A stretch of 64,000 nt of DNA from Clostridiales bacterium (GCA_020860715.1 JAJBTU010000002.1:59389-123388); one strand, 5' to 3'. Numbered from the stretch's first letter, positions 34,985 to 43,963 are shown. Program-made: numbers and translations. Notes: a model not told the origin generated them from the sequence alone.

Positions 34985-36685
34985 ATGAATGCGAGGATAT
35001 ACCGTGTGCTGGCGGCGGACGACGAGTATTGGAGCCGTGAAAATATCCGCAATCTGCTTCCGTGGGAGGAATATTCTTTTGAATTTCTGGAACCGGCCTG
35101 TGACGGGGAGGAAGTGCTGGAACGCATTCCGGAGGAACGGCCGGACATCATTCTGACGGACATCAACATGCCTTTTCTGAACGGTCTGGAAATGCTGGAG
35201 CGCATACATAAGGAGTATCCGGAGATCATCACGGTCGCGATCAGCGGCTATGACGATTTCCAGAAGGTGAAAGGCGTGTTTATCTCCGGAGGCATTGATT
35301 ATCTGCTAAAACCTGTCGGTAAGGAAGAACTGATTGCGGTTCTTACGAAAGCGCTGGGCATTCTGGAGGAGCGCGAGGCAAAAAAAGAGCAGGACGAGAG
35401 TATCCGCCAGCAGGAATATCGTCTGTCCTCTTATCTGGAAGATGGAGAATATTCAGCGCTTTTATCAAAGAAGCTGTATGGAGGCGGGGACGCGCAGCCT
35501 CATGTATCCAGCACACGCACCTTCTCCGAAGTGGCAACAGTGATGGTCAAATTCTACGATATCACGGAGATCGCTGCGGGTTTTAATCACGATGCGCTTA
35601 TGACTTCCTTCAATATAAAAAGCAGGCTGCGGGAACTGTTTGGGGATACGGGGAAAACGGTGATCTTTAACTATCGCAATAAAATGTCGGAGTTTTTGCT
35701 TGCAGGAGCGGCGGATGCCGGAAAGCTGGAACGGTTTGCGGCAAACGTGCTGCGCGAATTTCCTCTGGAAACTTATGGCCCGGTATCTGTGGTGCTGCAT
35801 GAGCAGGCCAGCTCTCTTGACGACATCGGCACGATTTACCGGGAAATGATTGCGGCGCTGATGACGAGGCCGTTTGGGCGCTCGCATTCGATCCTGCACT
35901 GTATACAGAAACCGCAAAAGCCCGGGGAGCGCGAGGATCTTTTCTATATGGATTCCTGCGCTGCGCCTTTAAAAGAACAGACGCAGCCGGATGCAGGAAA
36001 TACGCAGGACGGGATATCCGCATGTAAGGGCGCTGATATTCGTCTGGAGGACGAACTGTCTCATCTTTTATCTGCAAAACAGAAGACGGCTGCAGAACAT
36101 CTGATCTTTGATGCATCCTGCTTTGCCACCTGTGAGGAGGATGGCTGGACCTATCTGGATGTGAAGCAGTATGTAGGGCGGGTGACGAATATTCTTTATG
36201 GCTTTGTTCGCGACCGGATGCCGGAACTGACTGCGCAGATTGAGGAATCTATGGAAAACATTGATTATTATATGAAATGTCTGGATGCGAAATCCATGAT
36301 TTCCTCTCTGCGGATTTTTCTGGACAGCCTGTGGGCAAATGACAGCCGGAAGGACAGCGATTCTGTGATGGCGCAGGTGGAGCATATTCATGCCTATATA
36401 GAAAAATCGTATTATGAGACATTTACCCTGACATCGCTTGCGGAACAGTATCATGTAGATGCCAGCTACCTCTCGCGGACCTTCAGTAAAACCTATGGGG
36501 AGACGATCACCGCGTTTCTGACCCGCACCCGCATGGAGCACGCCATCGAGCTGATGCGCGATCCGGACCGGAAGCTGGAGACGATTTCCATGCTGGTCGG
36601 TTATGATGACTATAATTATTTCAGCCGCGTCTTTCGTAAGAAAATGGGCGTCAGTCCGAGCGAGTACAGGGGACGGATGATGTGA
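34985..36685 (+). CDS. AraC-type response regulator (YesN type)
   Basis: Partner of the kinase just upstream. Receiver domain at residues 1-125, with acidic pocket ADDEYWS, phospho-acceptor Asp59 in ILTDINMP, and the Lys in YLLKPVG. A long middle region (~130-460) is of the YesN type, poorly conserved. The C-terminal AraC domain has two helix-turn-helix units (FTLTSLAEQYHVDASYLSRTF; ISMLVGYDDYNYFSRVFRK). Length 566 aa. Start: ATG 34985 after AAGGAGAACAAGCT. It most likely activates the sugar importer operon starting at 36872, whose promoter lacks a good -35. Confidence 0.94.
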   Translation: MNARIYRVLAADDEYWSRENIRNLLPWEEYSFEFLEPACDGEEVLERIPEERPDIILTDINMPFLNGLEMLERIHKEYPEIITVAISGYDDFQKVKGVFISGGIDYLLKPVGKEELIAVLTKALGILEEREAKKEQDESIRQQEYRLSSYLEDGEYSALLSKKLYGGGDAQPHVSSTRTFSEVATVMVKFYDITEIAAGFNHDALMTSFNIKSRLRELFGDTGKTVIFNYRNKMSEFLLAGAADAGKLERFAANVLREFPLETYGPVSVVLHEQASSLDDIGTIYREMIAALMTRPFGRSHSILHCIQKPQKPGEREDLFYMDSCAAPLKEQTQPDAGNTQDGISACKGADIRLEDELSHLLSAKQKTAAEHLIFDASCFATCEEDGWTYLDVKQYVGRVTNILYGFVRDRMPELTAQIEESMENIDYYMKCLDAKSMISSLRIFLDSLWANDSRKDSDSVMAQVEHIHAYIEKSYYETFTLTSLAEQYHVDASYLSRTFSKTYGETITAFLTRTRMEHAIELMRDPDRKLETISMLVGYDDYNYFSRVFRKKMGVSPSEYRGRMM

Positions 36686-36690
36686 ACGAA

Positions 36691-36734
36691 GTTCAGAACA
36701 GCAGGCCACAGACCATTATAAAGCTGTTCTGAAC
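36691..36734. repeat. Short palindromic element D (deleted relative of element B)
   Basis: GTTCAGAACAGC (36691-36702) and GCTGTTCTGAAC (36723-36734) form a perfect 12-bp inverted repeat. The 20 bases at 36692-36711 are identical to the start of element B (31204-31223), after which only 20 bp of centre remain. It lies 6 bp after the regulator stop codon and may work as a terminator-like hairpin, although it has no T run. Confidence 0.65.
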
Positions 36735-36871
36735 TGGTTTACAAAAATTTAAGGGTAAATTCCGCAAATATGTCCTAACTGTGAAAAGCCGGATTATGAT
36801 TTACTGTAAGTACCGAACCGGGAACGTGAATCTATGATCCGGTTTTACAAATTTTAAGGAGGTTTTTCATT

Positions 36872-38014
36872 ATGAGAAAAACATGGAAGAAAGTTGTTGC
36901 GGCAACAGCAACGGCTGCAATGCTCGGCTCCAGCCTTGGCGCCGGTGCAGTTACGGTATCTGCAGCAGACGACATCACGATCGGCGTATCGATCTGGAGT
37001 TCCACAGACGTTCTGGGAAGCCAGTGCAAGGCAATCATCGACAAGGCTGCGGACGCTCTTGGCGTAAGCGTAATGTATGTAGACCAGGGCCACGTATCTG
37101 AGGAAGTTACCGCTTCTGTTGAGACGCTCTGCGCGGCTGGCTGCGACGGCATCATCATCTGCAACTCCGCAGATTCCGAGATGACTTCCGCGATCCAGAC
37201 CTGCGATGCGTACGGCGTTTATCTGACCCAGTTCTTCCGCATCATCTCCGAGGAGAACAGCCCGGAAGTATATCAGACCGCATGTGATTCTGAGTACTAC
37301 CTTGGCGCGGTTCATGAGGATGAGGTAACGAACGGCTATACACTGGTAAATCTTCTTCTTGAAAACGGCGACCGCAACATCGGTCTTGAAGCATGGACGG
37401 TAGGCGATGCGACATTCCAGCTCAGATGGCAGGGATATCAGCAGGCAATTGACGAGTGGAACGAGGCGAACCCGGATGATCAGGCGACGATGACTGACCC
37501 GGTATACGCGAACACCTCCTCTGAGGAAGGCGCTTCCGTAGCACTTTCTCTCGTAAACTCCAATCCGGATATGGACGCTCTGATCGTTGCAGGCGGCGGC
37601 GGTGACCCGCTTGTTGGTGCAATCGGCGCTCTGGCAAACGAAGGCCTGACCGGCGAGATCGACGTTGTTTCCACAGACTTCCTGGATGACCTGGCTGAGC
37701 AGCTGGAATCCGGCGGAATGTTTGCAGAGTCCGGCGGACATTTCTGCGACCCGCTGTTTGCGTTCCTGATGACCTACAATGCAATCCAGGGCAACTACAC
37801 CAAGGAAGCAGGCACATTCGGATATGAGATCTTGTTCCCGTATCTGTATGTATCCTCCTCTGAGGACTATGCAAACTATGTAACCTACTTCGTAGATGAC
37901 GATCCGTACACAGATGAAGAGATCGTTGAGATGGCAGGCTACAGCTTTGACGACCTGAATACCGCAGCGACATCGCTCTCCATCGAGGACGTGATTTCCC
38001 GCCACAGCAACTAA
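36872..38014 (+). CDS. Sugar-type ABC substrate-binding protein
   Basis: Extracytoplasmic binding protein of the periplasmic-binding-protein type 4 family (ribose/galactose-like). Signal peptide with basic start (MRKTWKK) and Ala-rich core ending VTVSA-ADD; there is no lipobox cysteine. The mature part begins ITIGVSIWSSTDVLG, and contains GCDGIIICNSADSE and LGAVHEDEV, the usual alternating alpha/beta pattern. Length 380 aa. Start: ATG 36872 after TTTTAAGGAGG. First gene of the importer operon. A possible -10 (TATGAT, 36795-36800) has no good -35, fitting activation by the AraC-type regulator upstream. Substrate unknown; simple sugars are the best guess. Confidence 0.88.
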   Translation: MRKTWKKVVAATATAAMLGSSLGAGAVTVSAADDITIGVSIWSSTDVLGSQCKAIIDKAADALGVSVMYVDQGHVSEEVTASVETLCAAGCDGIIICNSADSEMTSAIQTCDAYGVYLTQFFRIISEENSPEVYQTACDSEYYLGAVHEDEVTNGYTLVNLLLENGDRNIGLEAWTVGDATFQLRWQGYQQAIDEWNEANPDDQATMTDPVYANTSSEEGASVALSLVNSNPDMDALIVAGGGGDPLVGAIGALANEGLTGEIDVVSTDFLDDLAEQLESGGMFAESGGHFCDPLFAFLMTYNAIQGNYTKEAGTFGYEILFPYLYVSSSEDYANYVTYFVDDDPYTDEEIVEMAGYSFDDLNTAATSLSIEDVISRHSN

Positions 38015-38078
38015 TGCAGACAGGAATATCGCAGAAGCGAAGATCTGAAAGGATCTTGTTATAAGAAAATAAAGAGGT

Positions 38079-38103
38079 ACAGGCACGCCTTGTGCGTGCC
38101 TGT
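38079..38103 (+). other. Strong stem-loop between binding protein and permease genes
   Basis: ACAGGCACGC (38079-38088) pairs perfectly with GCGTGCCTGT (38094-38103). A further TGCGCAG/CTGCGCA pair (38112-38127) and CGGGCAG/CTGCCCG pair (38129-38154) follow. Without T runs these look like transcript-stabilising or processing hairpins, which commonly give the binding protein higher levels than the membrane subunits. Confidence 0.6.
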
Positions 38104-38185
38104 CTTGCTGATGCGCAGGACTGCGCAGCGGGCAGGAGAAAATCACTCTGCCCGATTGCGTTAATTTTTAAGGAGAATATGGATT

Positions 38186-39124
38186 ATGAAAAAACTGAAA
38201 CAAAGCCAGTATTACGGAATCCTTCTGCTGCTCCTGATGCTTGTGGCTTTCTGGGCAGTCTTTAAAATCCTTGCGCCGGCTACTTTCGGCTCTCCGGACA
38301 AGCTGATGACGTACATGAAATCAGCGCTGATCTATGCGGTCGGCGGCTGCGGCCTGTATTTCATCTGCTCGATGGGACCGTTTGATATGAGTGTCGGCGC
38401 CAACATTGTTTTATCATCGATCATTGCCTGTAACATGAGCGAGCGCTTTGGCTATCTCGGTCTGGTGATCGCTCCGGTCATAGTCGGCACTATCATCGGC
38501 TTTATCAACGGAATGGTGTACATCAAGCTTCATATTTCCTCCCTGATCGTTACGGTTGCGCTGTCTCTGATCTATGAGGCGCTGAGTGTGTACGCGACCA
38601 ATGGCAAAAACGTGATCCTTTCCACGGATTACCGGGCGTTCGGCGACTATCCGGCGAACCTGATCCTGGCCCTGGTGGCTTACCTGCTGTGCGCATTTAT
38701 TCTGAAATATACCAAGGTCGGCACCTATACCTACGCGATCGGCAGCAATGAGGTCGTGGCAAAGAATATGGGTGTCAACGTGGCGAAATATAAAGTTGTA
38801 GCGTTTACACTGGCAGGCATGTTTTTTGGCCTGCAGGCGATTCTGACCATCAGCTTTGGTACTTCGATGACCTCGGCGACGAACCTTTCCTCCATGAGCC
38901 GGAACTTTACGCCTCTGATGGGTACGTTCTTCGGTCTGGCGTTCAAGAAATACGGCCATCCGGTCATCGCGATCGTGGTCGGTGAGATGATCATTCAGCT
39001 CATGTTCAACGGTTTCGTGGCACTGGGCGCTCCGACGACCATTCAGAACGTGGTAACCGGCGCGGCGCTGCTTCTGATCGTGACGCTGACAACCAAGCCG
39101 ACCAAGGGTGCAGTGGTGAAATAA
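38186..39124 (+). CDS. Sugar ABC transporter permease (first)
   Basis: Membrane subunit of the BPD_transp_2 (RbsC-like) family with 8-9 hydrophobic helices in 312 residues. Features: GPFDMSVGANIVLSS near residue 65, GFINGMVYIKLHISSLIVT, and the ATPase-contacting part GSNEVVAKNMGVNVAKYK. Start: ATG 38186 after TTTAAGGAGAATATGG. The ATPase gene begins 11 bp downstream. Unlike single-permease ribose systems, a second permease is encoded at 40645, so the channel is probably a heterodimer. Confidence 0.92.
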   Translation: MKKLKQSQYYGILLLLLMLVAFWAVFKILAPATFGSPDKLMTYMKSALIYAVGGCGLYFICSMGPFDMSVGANIVLSSIIACNMSERFGYLGLVIAPVIVGTIIGFINGMVYIKLHISSLIVTVALSLIYEALSVYATNGKNVILSTDYRAFGDYPANLILALVAYLLCAFILKYTKVGTYTYAIGSNEVVAKNMGVNVAKYKVVAFTLAGMFFGLQAILTISFGTSMTSATNLSSMSRNFTPLMGTFFGLAFKKYGHPVIAIVVGEMIIQLMFNGFVALGAPTTIQNVVTGAALLLIVTLTTKPTKGAVVK

Positions 39125-39135
39125 GGAGGACAATT

Positions 39136-40632
39136 ATGGGTGAAGTATTATTAAAAGCGGATAATATCGATAAGCATTTCGGAATTACGCATGCCCTGGA
39201 TCATGTCTCCCTTACCTTTGGAAAAGGAGAGATCCATGCGCTGATCGGTGAGAATGGTTCCGGAAAGTCCACACTGACGTCTTGCCTGACCGGCATTTAT
39301 CAGAAGGATTCCGGTACGTTTACTCTTGAAGGAAAAGAAATCACCGCGAAAAACCAGGTAGAGGCGAACCATCAGGGCGTGGCGATCGTCGTGCAGGAGA
39401 TGGGTACGCTTTCCGGACTGACGGTGGCGGAAAATATTTTCCTGGGCAATGAGAATGATTTCATCAGCCACGGAATCAAAAATACCTCGGCGATGAACAA
39501 AAAGGCGCAGGAATATCTGGACAGCTACGGGTTCAATTACATAGACGCGACCCGTGTGATCGATGATTACAATTTTGAGGAGAGAAAGCTGATCGAGATT
39601 GTGAAATCGACTTATTTCAATCCGAAGGTGCTGGTAGTCGATGAGACAACGACCGCGCTCGGCCAGAAAGGTCGTGAGGAGCTGTTCAAGGTCATGCACA
39701 AGATCCGCGACGAGGGCAACTGTGTCATTTTTATCTCTCACGATCTGGAGGAAGTCATTGAGCAGGCGGACAACATCAGCGTCCTGCGTGACGGCGTGAT
39801 GATCGGTTCCATTTCTAAAGCTGAGGCGACGACAGATAAGCTGAAGCAGATGATGGTTGGCCGTGAGATCGGCGAGAACTACTACCGCACAGACTATGGC
39901 GAGAAGATATCCGACGAGGTCGTGATCTCCGTGAAAAATGTGACGGTAAAGGGCCAGATTGAGAATCTGTCTCTGGAGCTGCATAAGGGTGAGATCCTTG
40001 GCATCGGCGGTCTTTCCGAGTGCGGTATGCATGAGGTTGGAAAAGCGATTTTCGGCGCTTCTTATTTCAGGGAAGGCTCGGTGACACTCGGCGACGGCAC
40101 CCCGATCAACTCCATCCCGGACGCCATCAAGCACAGCATGGCTTACGCGTCGAAGGACAGAGATAATGAATCTCTTGTTATCAACGATACGATCGGTGAG
40201 AACATCTGCCTTCCGTCCCTGGAGGATCTGAAGAAGAACGGAATCCTGCTGGGTAAGAACATGAAAGCATTCGCGGAGAAATACGCGGCGCAGATGAGTA
40301 CCAAGATGACGGGTGTGGATCAGTTTGTATCCGCTCTTTCCGGCGGCAACAAGCAGAAGGTCGTGCTGGCGCGCTGGATCGGCAAGGATTCTGACCTGAT
40401 CATTCTGGACTCCCCGACCCGCGGCATTGATGTCAAGGTCAAGGCGGACATCTACGCCATGATGGATAATATGCGTAAGAGCGGAAAATCCATTATTATG
40501 ATTTCGGAGGAAATCATGGAACTGTTGGGTATGGCAGACCGGATCCTGATCATGAAGGACGGAAAGATCAACGGCGAATTCTTCCGCTCGGAGTCTCTGA
40601 AAGATACGGATCTGATCAATAACATGATTTAA
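39136..40632 (+). CDS. Sugar ABC transporter ATPase (RbsA/MglA type, two ATPase halves)
   Basis: Cytoplasmic protein with two ATPase domains in one chain. Half one: Walker A GENGSGKST (~residue 36), Walker B KVLVVDETTTALG, where the usual DEPT is DETT. Half two has the degenerate Walker A typical of this family (GIGGLSECGMHEVGK), a good signature LSGGNKQKVVLARWI, and LIILDSPTRGIDV. Length 498 aa is standard for RbsA. Start: ATG 39136 after AAATAAGGAGGAC. It lies between the two permease genes. Confidence 0.94.
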   Translation: MGEVLLKADNIDKHFGITHALDHVSLTFGKGEIHALIGENGSGKSTLTSCLTGIYQKDSGTFTLEGKEITAKNQVEANHQGVAIVVQEMGTLSGLTVAENIFLGNENDFISHGIKNTSAMNKKAQEYLDSYGFNYIDATRVIDDYNFEERKLIEIVKSTYFNPKVLVVDETTTALGQKGREELFKVMHKIRDEGNCVIFISHDLEEVIEQADNISVLRDGVMIGSISKAEATTDKLKQMMVGREIGENYYRTDYGEKISDEVVISVKNVTVKGQIENLSLELHKGEILGIGGLSECGMHEVGKAIFGASYFREGSVTLGDGTPINSIPDAIKHSMAYASKDRDNESLVINDTIGENICLPSLEDLKKNGILLGKNMKAFAEKYAAQMSTKMTGVDQFVSALSGGNKQKVVLARWIGKDSDLIILDSPTRGIDVKVKADIYAMMDNMRKSGKSIIMISEEIMELLGMADRILIMKDGKINGEFFRSESLKDTDLINNMI

Positions 40633-40644
40633 GGGGGTAAGCTA

Positions 40645-41610
40645 ATGGATACAACAGTAAAAAAAGACTCGGCTGAGAAGATTCCGTTTCTGGAACGGCC
40701 GATGGTGCGTACCATTCTTCCCATTGCCGGATTTGTCGTGATTTGTGTTATTTTTGCCATTCTGACGGATGGAAAGCTGTTTCGCCCGAAGAACCTGACG
40801 CTGCTGCTTTCCCAGTCCTATATGCTGCTGATCTCCTCGATCGGCGTGTTCATGATCATGACAATGGGCGGGCTGGATTTCTCACAGGGCTCGATGCTCG
40901 GTGTGTGTTCGATCGTCATTTGCTATCTGTCGCACTACAACATCGTCCTCGCGATTATCGGCGGGGTGGTCACCGGCGGACTGATCGGTCTGATCAACGG
41001 TTACTTTAATGTAAAACGGAAGATCACCAGTTTTATCGTAACCATCTGTACGATGTACCTGTTCCGCGGCGTGGTAGCTTACGCAACGACGAGTTCTCCG
41101 GTGTACGCGGTCAGCGATATTTCCAAATACAATACTCTGCCGTTCATGCTGACGTTTACGGTCATCATCTTTGCAGTCACCTTTTTCGTCTTTACCTTCA
41201 CCGGTCTCGGCTCCAGACTGAAAGCGATCGGCGCAGGCGAGACGGCTGCGCGGTATGCAGGTATCCGCGTGGAGCGCACAAAGATGCTGATCTTTATGAC
41301 GGCCGGCTGCATTACCGGTCTGGCGGCGTTCGTCAATTCCGTAAAGGTAGGCTCGGTGACATCCACGGCGGGCAACCAGCTTGAGACACAGATCATGATC
41401 GCGCTGGTGCTTGGCGGAATGCCGGTCAACGGCGGCGCAAAGGTAAAATTCTACAACATCATTCTCGGCGTCATGACCTACAAGATTCTTTCCAGCGGTC
41501 TGGTTATGCTGATGATCTCCACGCAGATGCAGCAGCTCATCCTCGGCATCATCTTCCTCGTGGAAGTGGCGCTGTTCAGCGACCGCAAGACGGGTATGAT
41601 CGTGAAGTAA
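40645..41610 (+). CDS. Sugar ABC transporter permease (second)
   Basis: Second BPD_transp_2 permease, 321 residues with 8-9 helices. MGGLDFSQGSMLGVCSIV matches the GxDLSxG family motif, followed by GLINGYFNVKRKITSFIVT, and the contact loop GAGETAARYAGIRVERTK. Start: ATG 40645 after AAGGGGGTAAGC. It differs clearly in sequence from the first permease, so this is not a recent duplication. The operon ends at the A/T-flanked terminator 41643-41671. Two-permease arrangements occur in AI-2, galactofuranose and nucleoside importers, which are alternatives to a plain hexose or pentose importer. Confidence 0.92.
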   Translation: MDTTVKKDSAEKIPFLERPMVRTILPIAGFVVICVIFAILTDGKLFRPKNLTLLLSQSYMLLISSIGVFMIMTMGGLDFSQGSMLGVCSIVICYLSHYNIVLAIIGGVVTGGLIGLINGYFNVKRKITSFIVTICTMYLFRGVVAYATTSSPVYAVSDISKYNTLPFMLTFTVIIFAVTFFVFTFTGLGSRLKAIGAGETAARYAGIRVERTKMLIFMTAGCITGLAAFVNSVKVGSVTSTAGNQLETQIMIALVLGGMPVNGGAKVKFYNIILGVMTYKILSSGLVMLMISTQMQQLILGIIFLVEVALFSDRKTGMIVK

Positions 41611-41642
41611 AGGATTTCCTTTCGAATCATATTGTAACAGAC

Positions 41643-41671
41643 AAAAAAGTGTACAGAACGTACACTTTTTT
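41643..41671. terminator. Bidirectional-type terminator after the sugar importer
   Basis: AAAAAAGTGTAC (41643-41654) pairs perfectly with GTACACTTTTTT (41660-41671). Its T run abuts the -35 box of the hisH promoter. Confidence 0.9.
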
Positions 41672-41672
41672 G

Positions 41673-41701
41673 TTGACCAAAAATCAAAGCAATATTATTA
41701 T
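41673..41701 (+). promoter_or_regulatory. Sigma-A promoter for hisH-hisF
   Basis: TTGACC at 41673-41678, 17-bp spacer, TATTAT at 41696-41701, immediately downstream of the terminator. Confidence 0.8.
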
Positions 41702-41735
41702 GGATACGAAAATGAGTTCCGGGAGGAATACACAT

Positions 41736-42341
41736 ATGATAGCAATCATAGATTACGACGCTGGCAACTTAAGGAGCGTGGAGAAAGCCCTTGCCTCTTT
41801 GGGAGAGGAGACCGTCATCACGCGCGATCCTGATGAAATCCTGTGTGCGGACAAGGTCATACTGCCCGGTGTCGGCGCATTTGGCGACGCGATGGGGAAG
41901 CTGCATCAGTATCATCTGGCTGACGTGATCCGCGAGGTGGCGAATAAGGGTACGCCATTTCTTGGCATCTGCCTTGGGCTGCAGTTGTTGTTTGAATCCA
42001 GCGAGGAGTCGCCCGGCGTGGAGGGACTTGGCATCTGCAGGGGGCAGATTTTGCGGATACCGGACTATGCGGGCTTAAAGATTCCCCACATGGGCTGGAA
42101 TTCTCTGAACTTTGACCATCCGGGACGGCTGTTTGCCGGAATACCGGAGGAGTCCTATGTCTATTTCGTACATTCCTATTACCTGAAAGCGTCGGATCCT
42201 TCTATTGTGACAGCATCCACGCACTATTCAGCAGATATCCACGCATCTGTCGAGCAGGGCAACGTCTTTGCCTGCCAGTTCCATCCGGAAAAGAGCAGTC
42301 AGGTGGGACTTGCGATATTGAAAAATTTTATTGAACTGTAA
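41736..42341 (+). CDS. hisH: Imidazole glycerol phosphate synthase, glutaminase subunit
   Basis: Glutamine amidotransferase that feeds ammonia to HisF in histidine synthesis. Nucleophile Cys79 in PFLGICLGLQ, and the His183/Glu185 pair in QFHPEKS. N-terminus MIAIIDYDAGNLRSV is typical. Length 201 aa. Start: ATG 41736 after GGGAGGAATACAC; the longer ORF back to 41649 would run through the promoter. hisF follows after 27 bp. No other histidine genes are in the window, so the rest of the pathway is elsewhere. Confidence 0.97.
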   Translation: MIAIIDYDAGNLRSVEKALASLGEETVITRDPDEILCADKVILPGVGAFGDAMGKLHQYHLADVIREVANKGTPFLGICLGLQLLFESSEESPGVEGLGICRGQILRIPDYAGLKIPHMGWNSLNFDHPGRLFAGIPEESYVYFVHSYYLKASDPSIVTASTHYSADIHASVEQGNVFACQFHPEKSSQVGLAILKNFIEL

Positions 42342-42368
42342 AAGAAAAACGGGAGAGAGAATAAAGTT

Positions 42369-43130
42369 ATGTTTACAAAACGTATCATCCCCTGTCTGGA
42401 TGTAAAAAACGGCCGCGTGGTCAAGGGCGTGAATTTTGTGAATCTGAGAGACGCGGGCGATCCGGTTGAGATCGCGGCTGCCTATGATAAGGCGGGTGCG
42501 GATGAAGTGGTTTTTCTGGATATCACGGCCTCCTCGGACGCGCGCAATACGGTCGTGGACATGGTGCGCGAGGTGGCGAAGAAGGTGTTTATTCCGTTCA
42601 CAGTCGGCGGCGGCATCCGCACAGTTGAGGACTTCCGGCTGCTGCTGCGGGAGGGCGCGGATAAAATTTCCATCAATTCCGCTGCGATCATGAATCCGCA
42701 GCTGATCTCTGATGCCGCGGAAAAATTTGGGCGGCAGTGCGTTGTGGTGGCGATTGACGCAAGACGCAGGGCAGACGGATCCGGCTGGAATATTTATAAA
42801 AACGGCGGCCGTGTTGATATGGGCATTGACGCTGTCGAGTGGGCAATGAAAGCGGATCAGCTGGGCGCCGGGGAAATCCTGCTTACCAGTATGGACTGCG
42901 ACGGCACGAAGGCGGGGTATGACATTGAACTGACCCGCACGATCGCGGAGAACGTATCCGTTCCTGTCATTGCTTCCGGCGGTGCCGGAACAAAGGAACA
43001 CTTTTATGACGCGCTGACAGAAGGAAAAGCGGACGCTGCGCTGGCGGCTTCCCTGTTCCATTACAAGGAGCTGGAGATCTGCGAAGTGAAGCAGTACCTT
43101 AAGGAGCGCGGGGTGAGCGTGAGACTTTGA
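42369..43130 (+). CDS. hisF: Imidazole glycerol phosphate synthase, cyclase subunit
   Basis: TIM-barrel enzyme that makes imidazole glycerol phosphate and AICAR, working as a complex with HisH. Catalytic Asp11 ([11 protein letters not shown]) and Asp130 (VVVAIDARR) are both present, as are the phosphate-binding loops [10 protein letters not shown] and [11 protein letters not shown]. Length 253 aa. Start: ATG 42369 after GGAGAGAGAATAAAG. A small perfect hairpin (CAGTTCT/AGAACTG, 43132-43147) directly follows the stop codon. Confidence 0.98.
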   Translation: MFTKRIIPCLDVKNGRVVKGVNFVNLRDAGDPVEIAAAYDKAGADEVVFLDITASSDARNTVVDMVREVAKKVFIPFTVGGGIRTVEDFRLLLREGADKISINSAAIMNPQLISDAAEKFGRQCVVVAIDARRRADGSGWNIYKNGGRVDMGIDAVEWAMKADQLGAGEILLTSMDCDGTKAGYDIELTRTIAENVSVPVIASGGAGTKEHFYDALTEGKADAALAASLFHYKELEICEVKQYLKERGVSVRL

Positions 43131-43202
43131 GCAGTTCTCCAGAACTGTTTGCAGATAGAAAGCAGCTTACGACAGGCACAGTTTAAGAAAGGGGCGAGTA
43201 TC

Positions 43203-43877
43203 GTGGCCGCAATATCCAATGACTGGCTGGTTCCGTTAAAACCGGAATTTTCCAAACCGTATTACGCAAAGCTGTATCGTCAGATCAATGAGGAATATAA
43301 AAGCCGCGTGGTCTATCCCCCCGCGGATGACATTTTCAACGCCTTTGCGTTTACGCCGCTCTCAAAGGTAAAGGCCGTGATTCTGGGACAGGATCCTTAT
43401 CATGAAGAAGGGCAGGCGCATGGACTCTGCTTTTCGGTAAAGCCCGGCACGGAGATTCCGCCGTCTCTGGTGAACATTTACCGGGAACTGCATGAGGACT
43501 GCGGCTGTTATATACCGAACAACGGATATCTGACGAAGTGGGCGGATCAGGGAGTCCTTTTGCTTAATACCGTACTGACGGTACGGGCGCATCAGGCCAA
43601 TTCCCACCGCGGCATCGGCTGGGAGGAGTTTACCGATGCGGCGATCCGTGCGGTGAACCAGATTGACCGCCCAATTGTCTTTATGCTCTGGGGACGTCCG
43701 GCGCAGATGAAAAAGTCCATGCTGGACAATCCGAAGCACCTGATCCTCGAGGCACCGCATCCGAGTCCGCTCTCCGCGTACCGCGGCTTTTTCGGCTGCC
43801 GTCATTTTTCCAGAGCAAACAAATTTTTAAAGCAGAACGGGATCGATCCCATTGACTGGCAGATCGAAAATATCTGA
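43203..43877 (+). CDS. ung: Uracil-DNA glycosylase
   Basis: Family 1 enzyme that removes uracil from DNA to start base-excision repair. Active-site motif GQDPYH is at residues 62-67 and HPSPLSA near 186; LLLNTVLTVR and FMLWGRPAQ are also typical. Length 224 aa. Start: GTG 43203, 8 bases after GAAAGGGG, is preferred; the longer frame to ATG 43149 adds residues without family support. It is 72 bp after hisF and may be co-transcribed. Confidence 0.97.
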   Translation: MAAISNDWLVPLKPEFSKPYYAKLYRQINEEYKSRVVYPPADDIFNAFAFTPLSKVKAVILGQDPYHEEGQAHGLCFSVKPGTEIPPSLVNIYRELHEDCGCYIPNNGYLTKWADQGVLLLNTVLTVRAHQANSHRGIGWEEFTDAAIRAVNQIDRPIVFMLWGRPAQMKKSMLDNPKHLILEAPHPSPLSAYRGFFGCRHFSRANKFLKQNGIDPIDWQIENI

Positions 43878-43915
43878 TTGCTGATCATATCGCTGCGTAT
43901 TTGTACAGAATGTAC

Positions 43916-43943
43916 TTGCATCCTCAGAAAACTGTGGTATAAT
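43916..43943 (+). promoter_or_regulatory. Sigma-A promoter of the folT transcript
   Basis: TTGCAT at 43916-43921, 16-bp spacer, TATAAT at 43938-43943. Transcription would begin near 43950, about 20 nt before the riboswitch. Confidence 0.8.
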
Positions 43944-43963
43944 CGGGTGCAAGTAAATAATAG

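Noticed and set aside
36854..38146. 430-residue minus-strand frame across the sugar-binding-protein gene
   Set aside because: Antisense shadow; the plus-strand gene has clear signal peptide and family motifs, and the minus frame has no ribosome site or homology.
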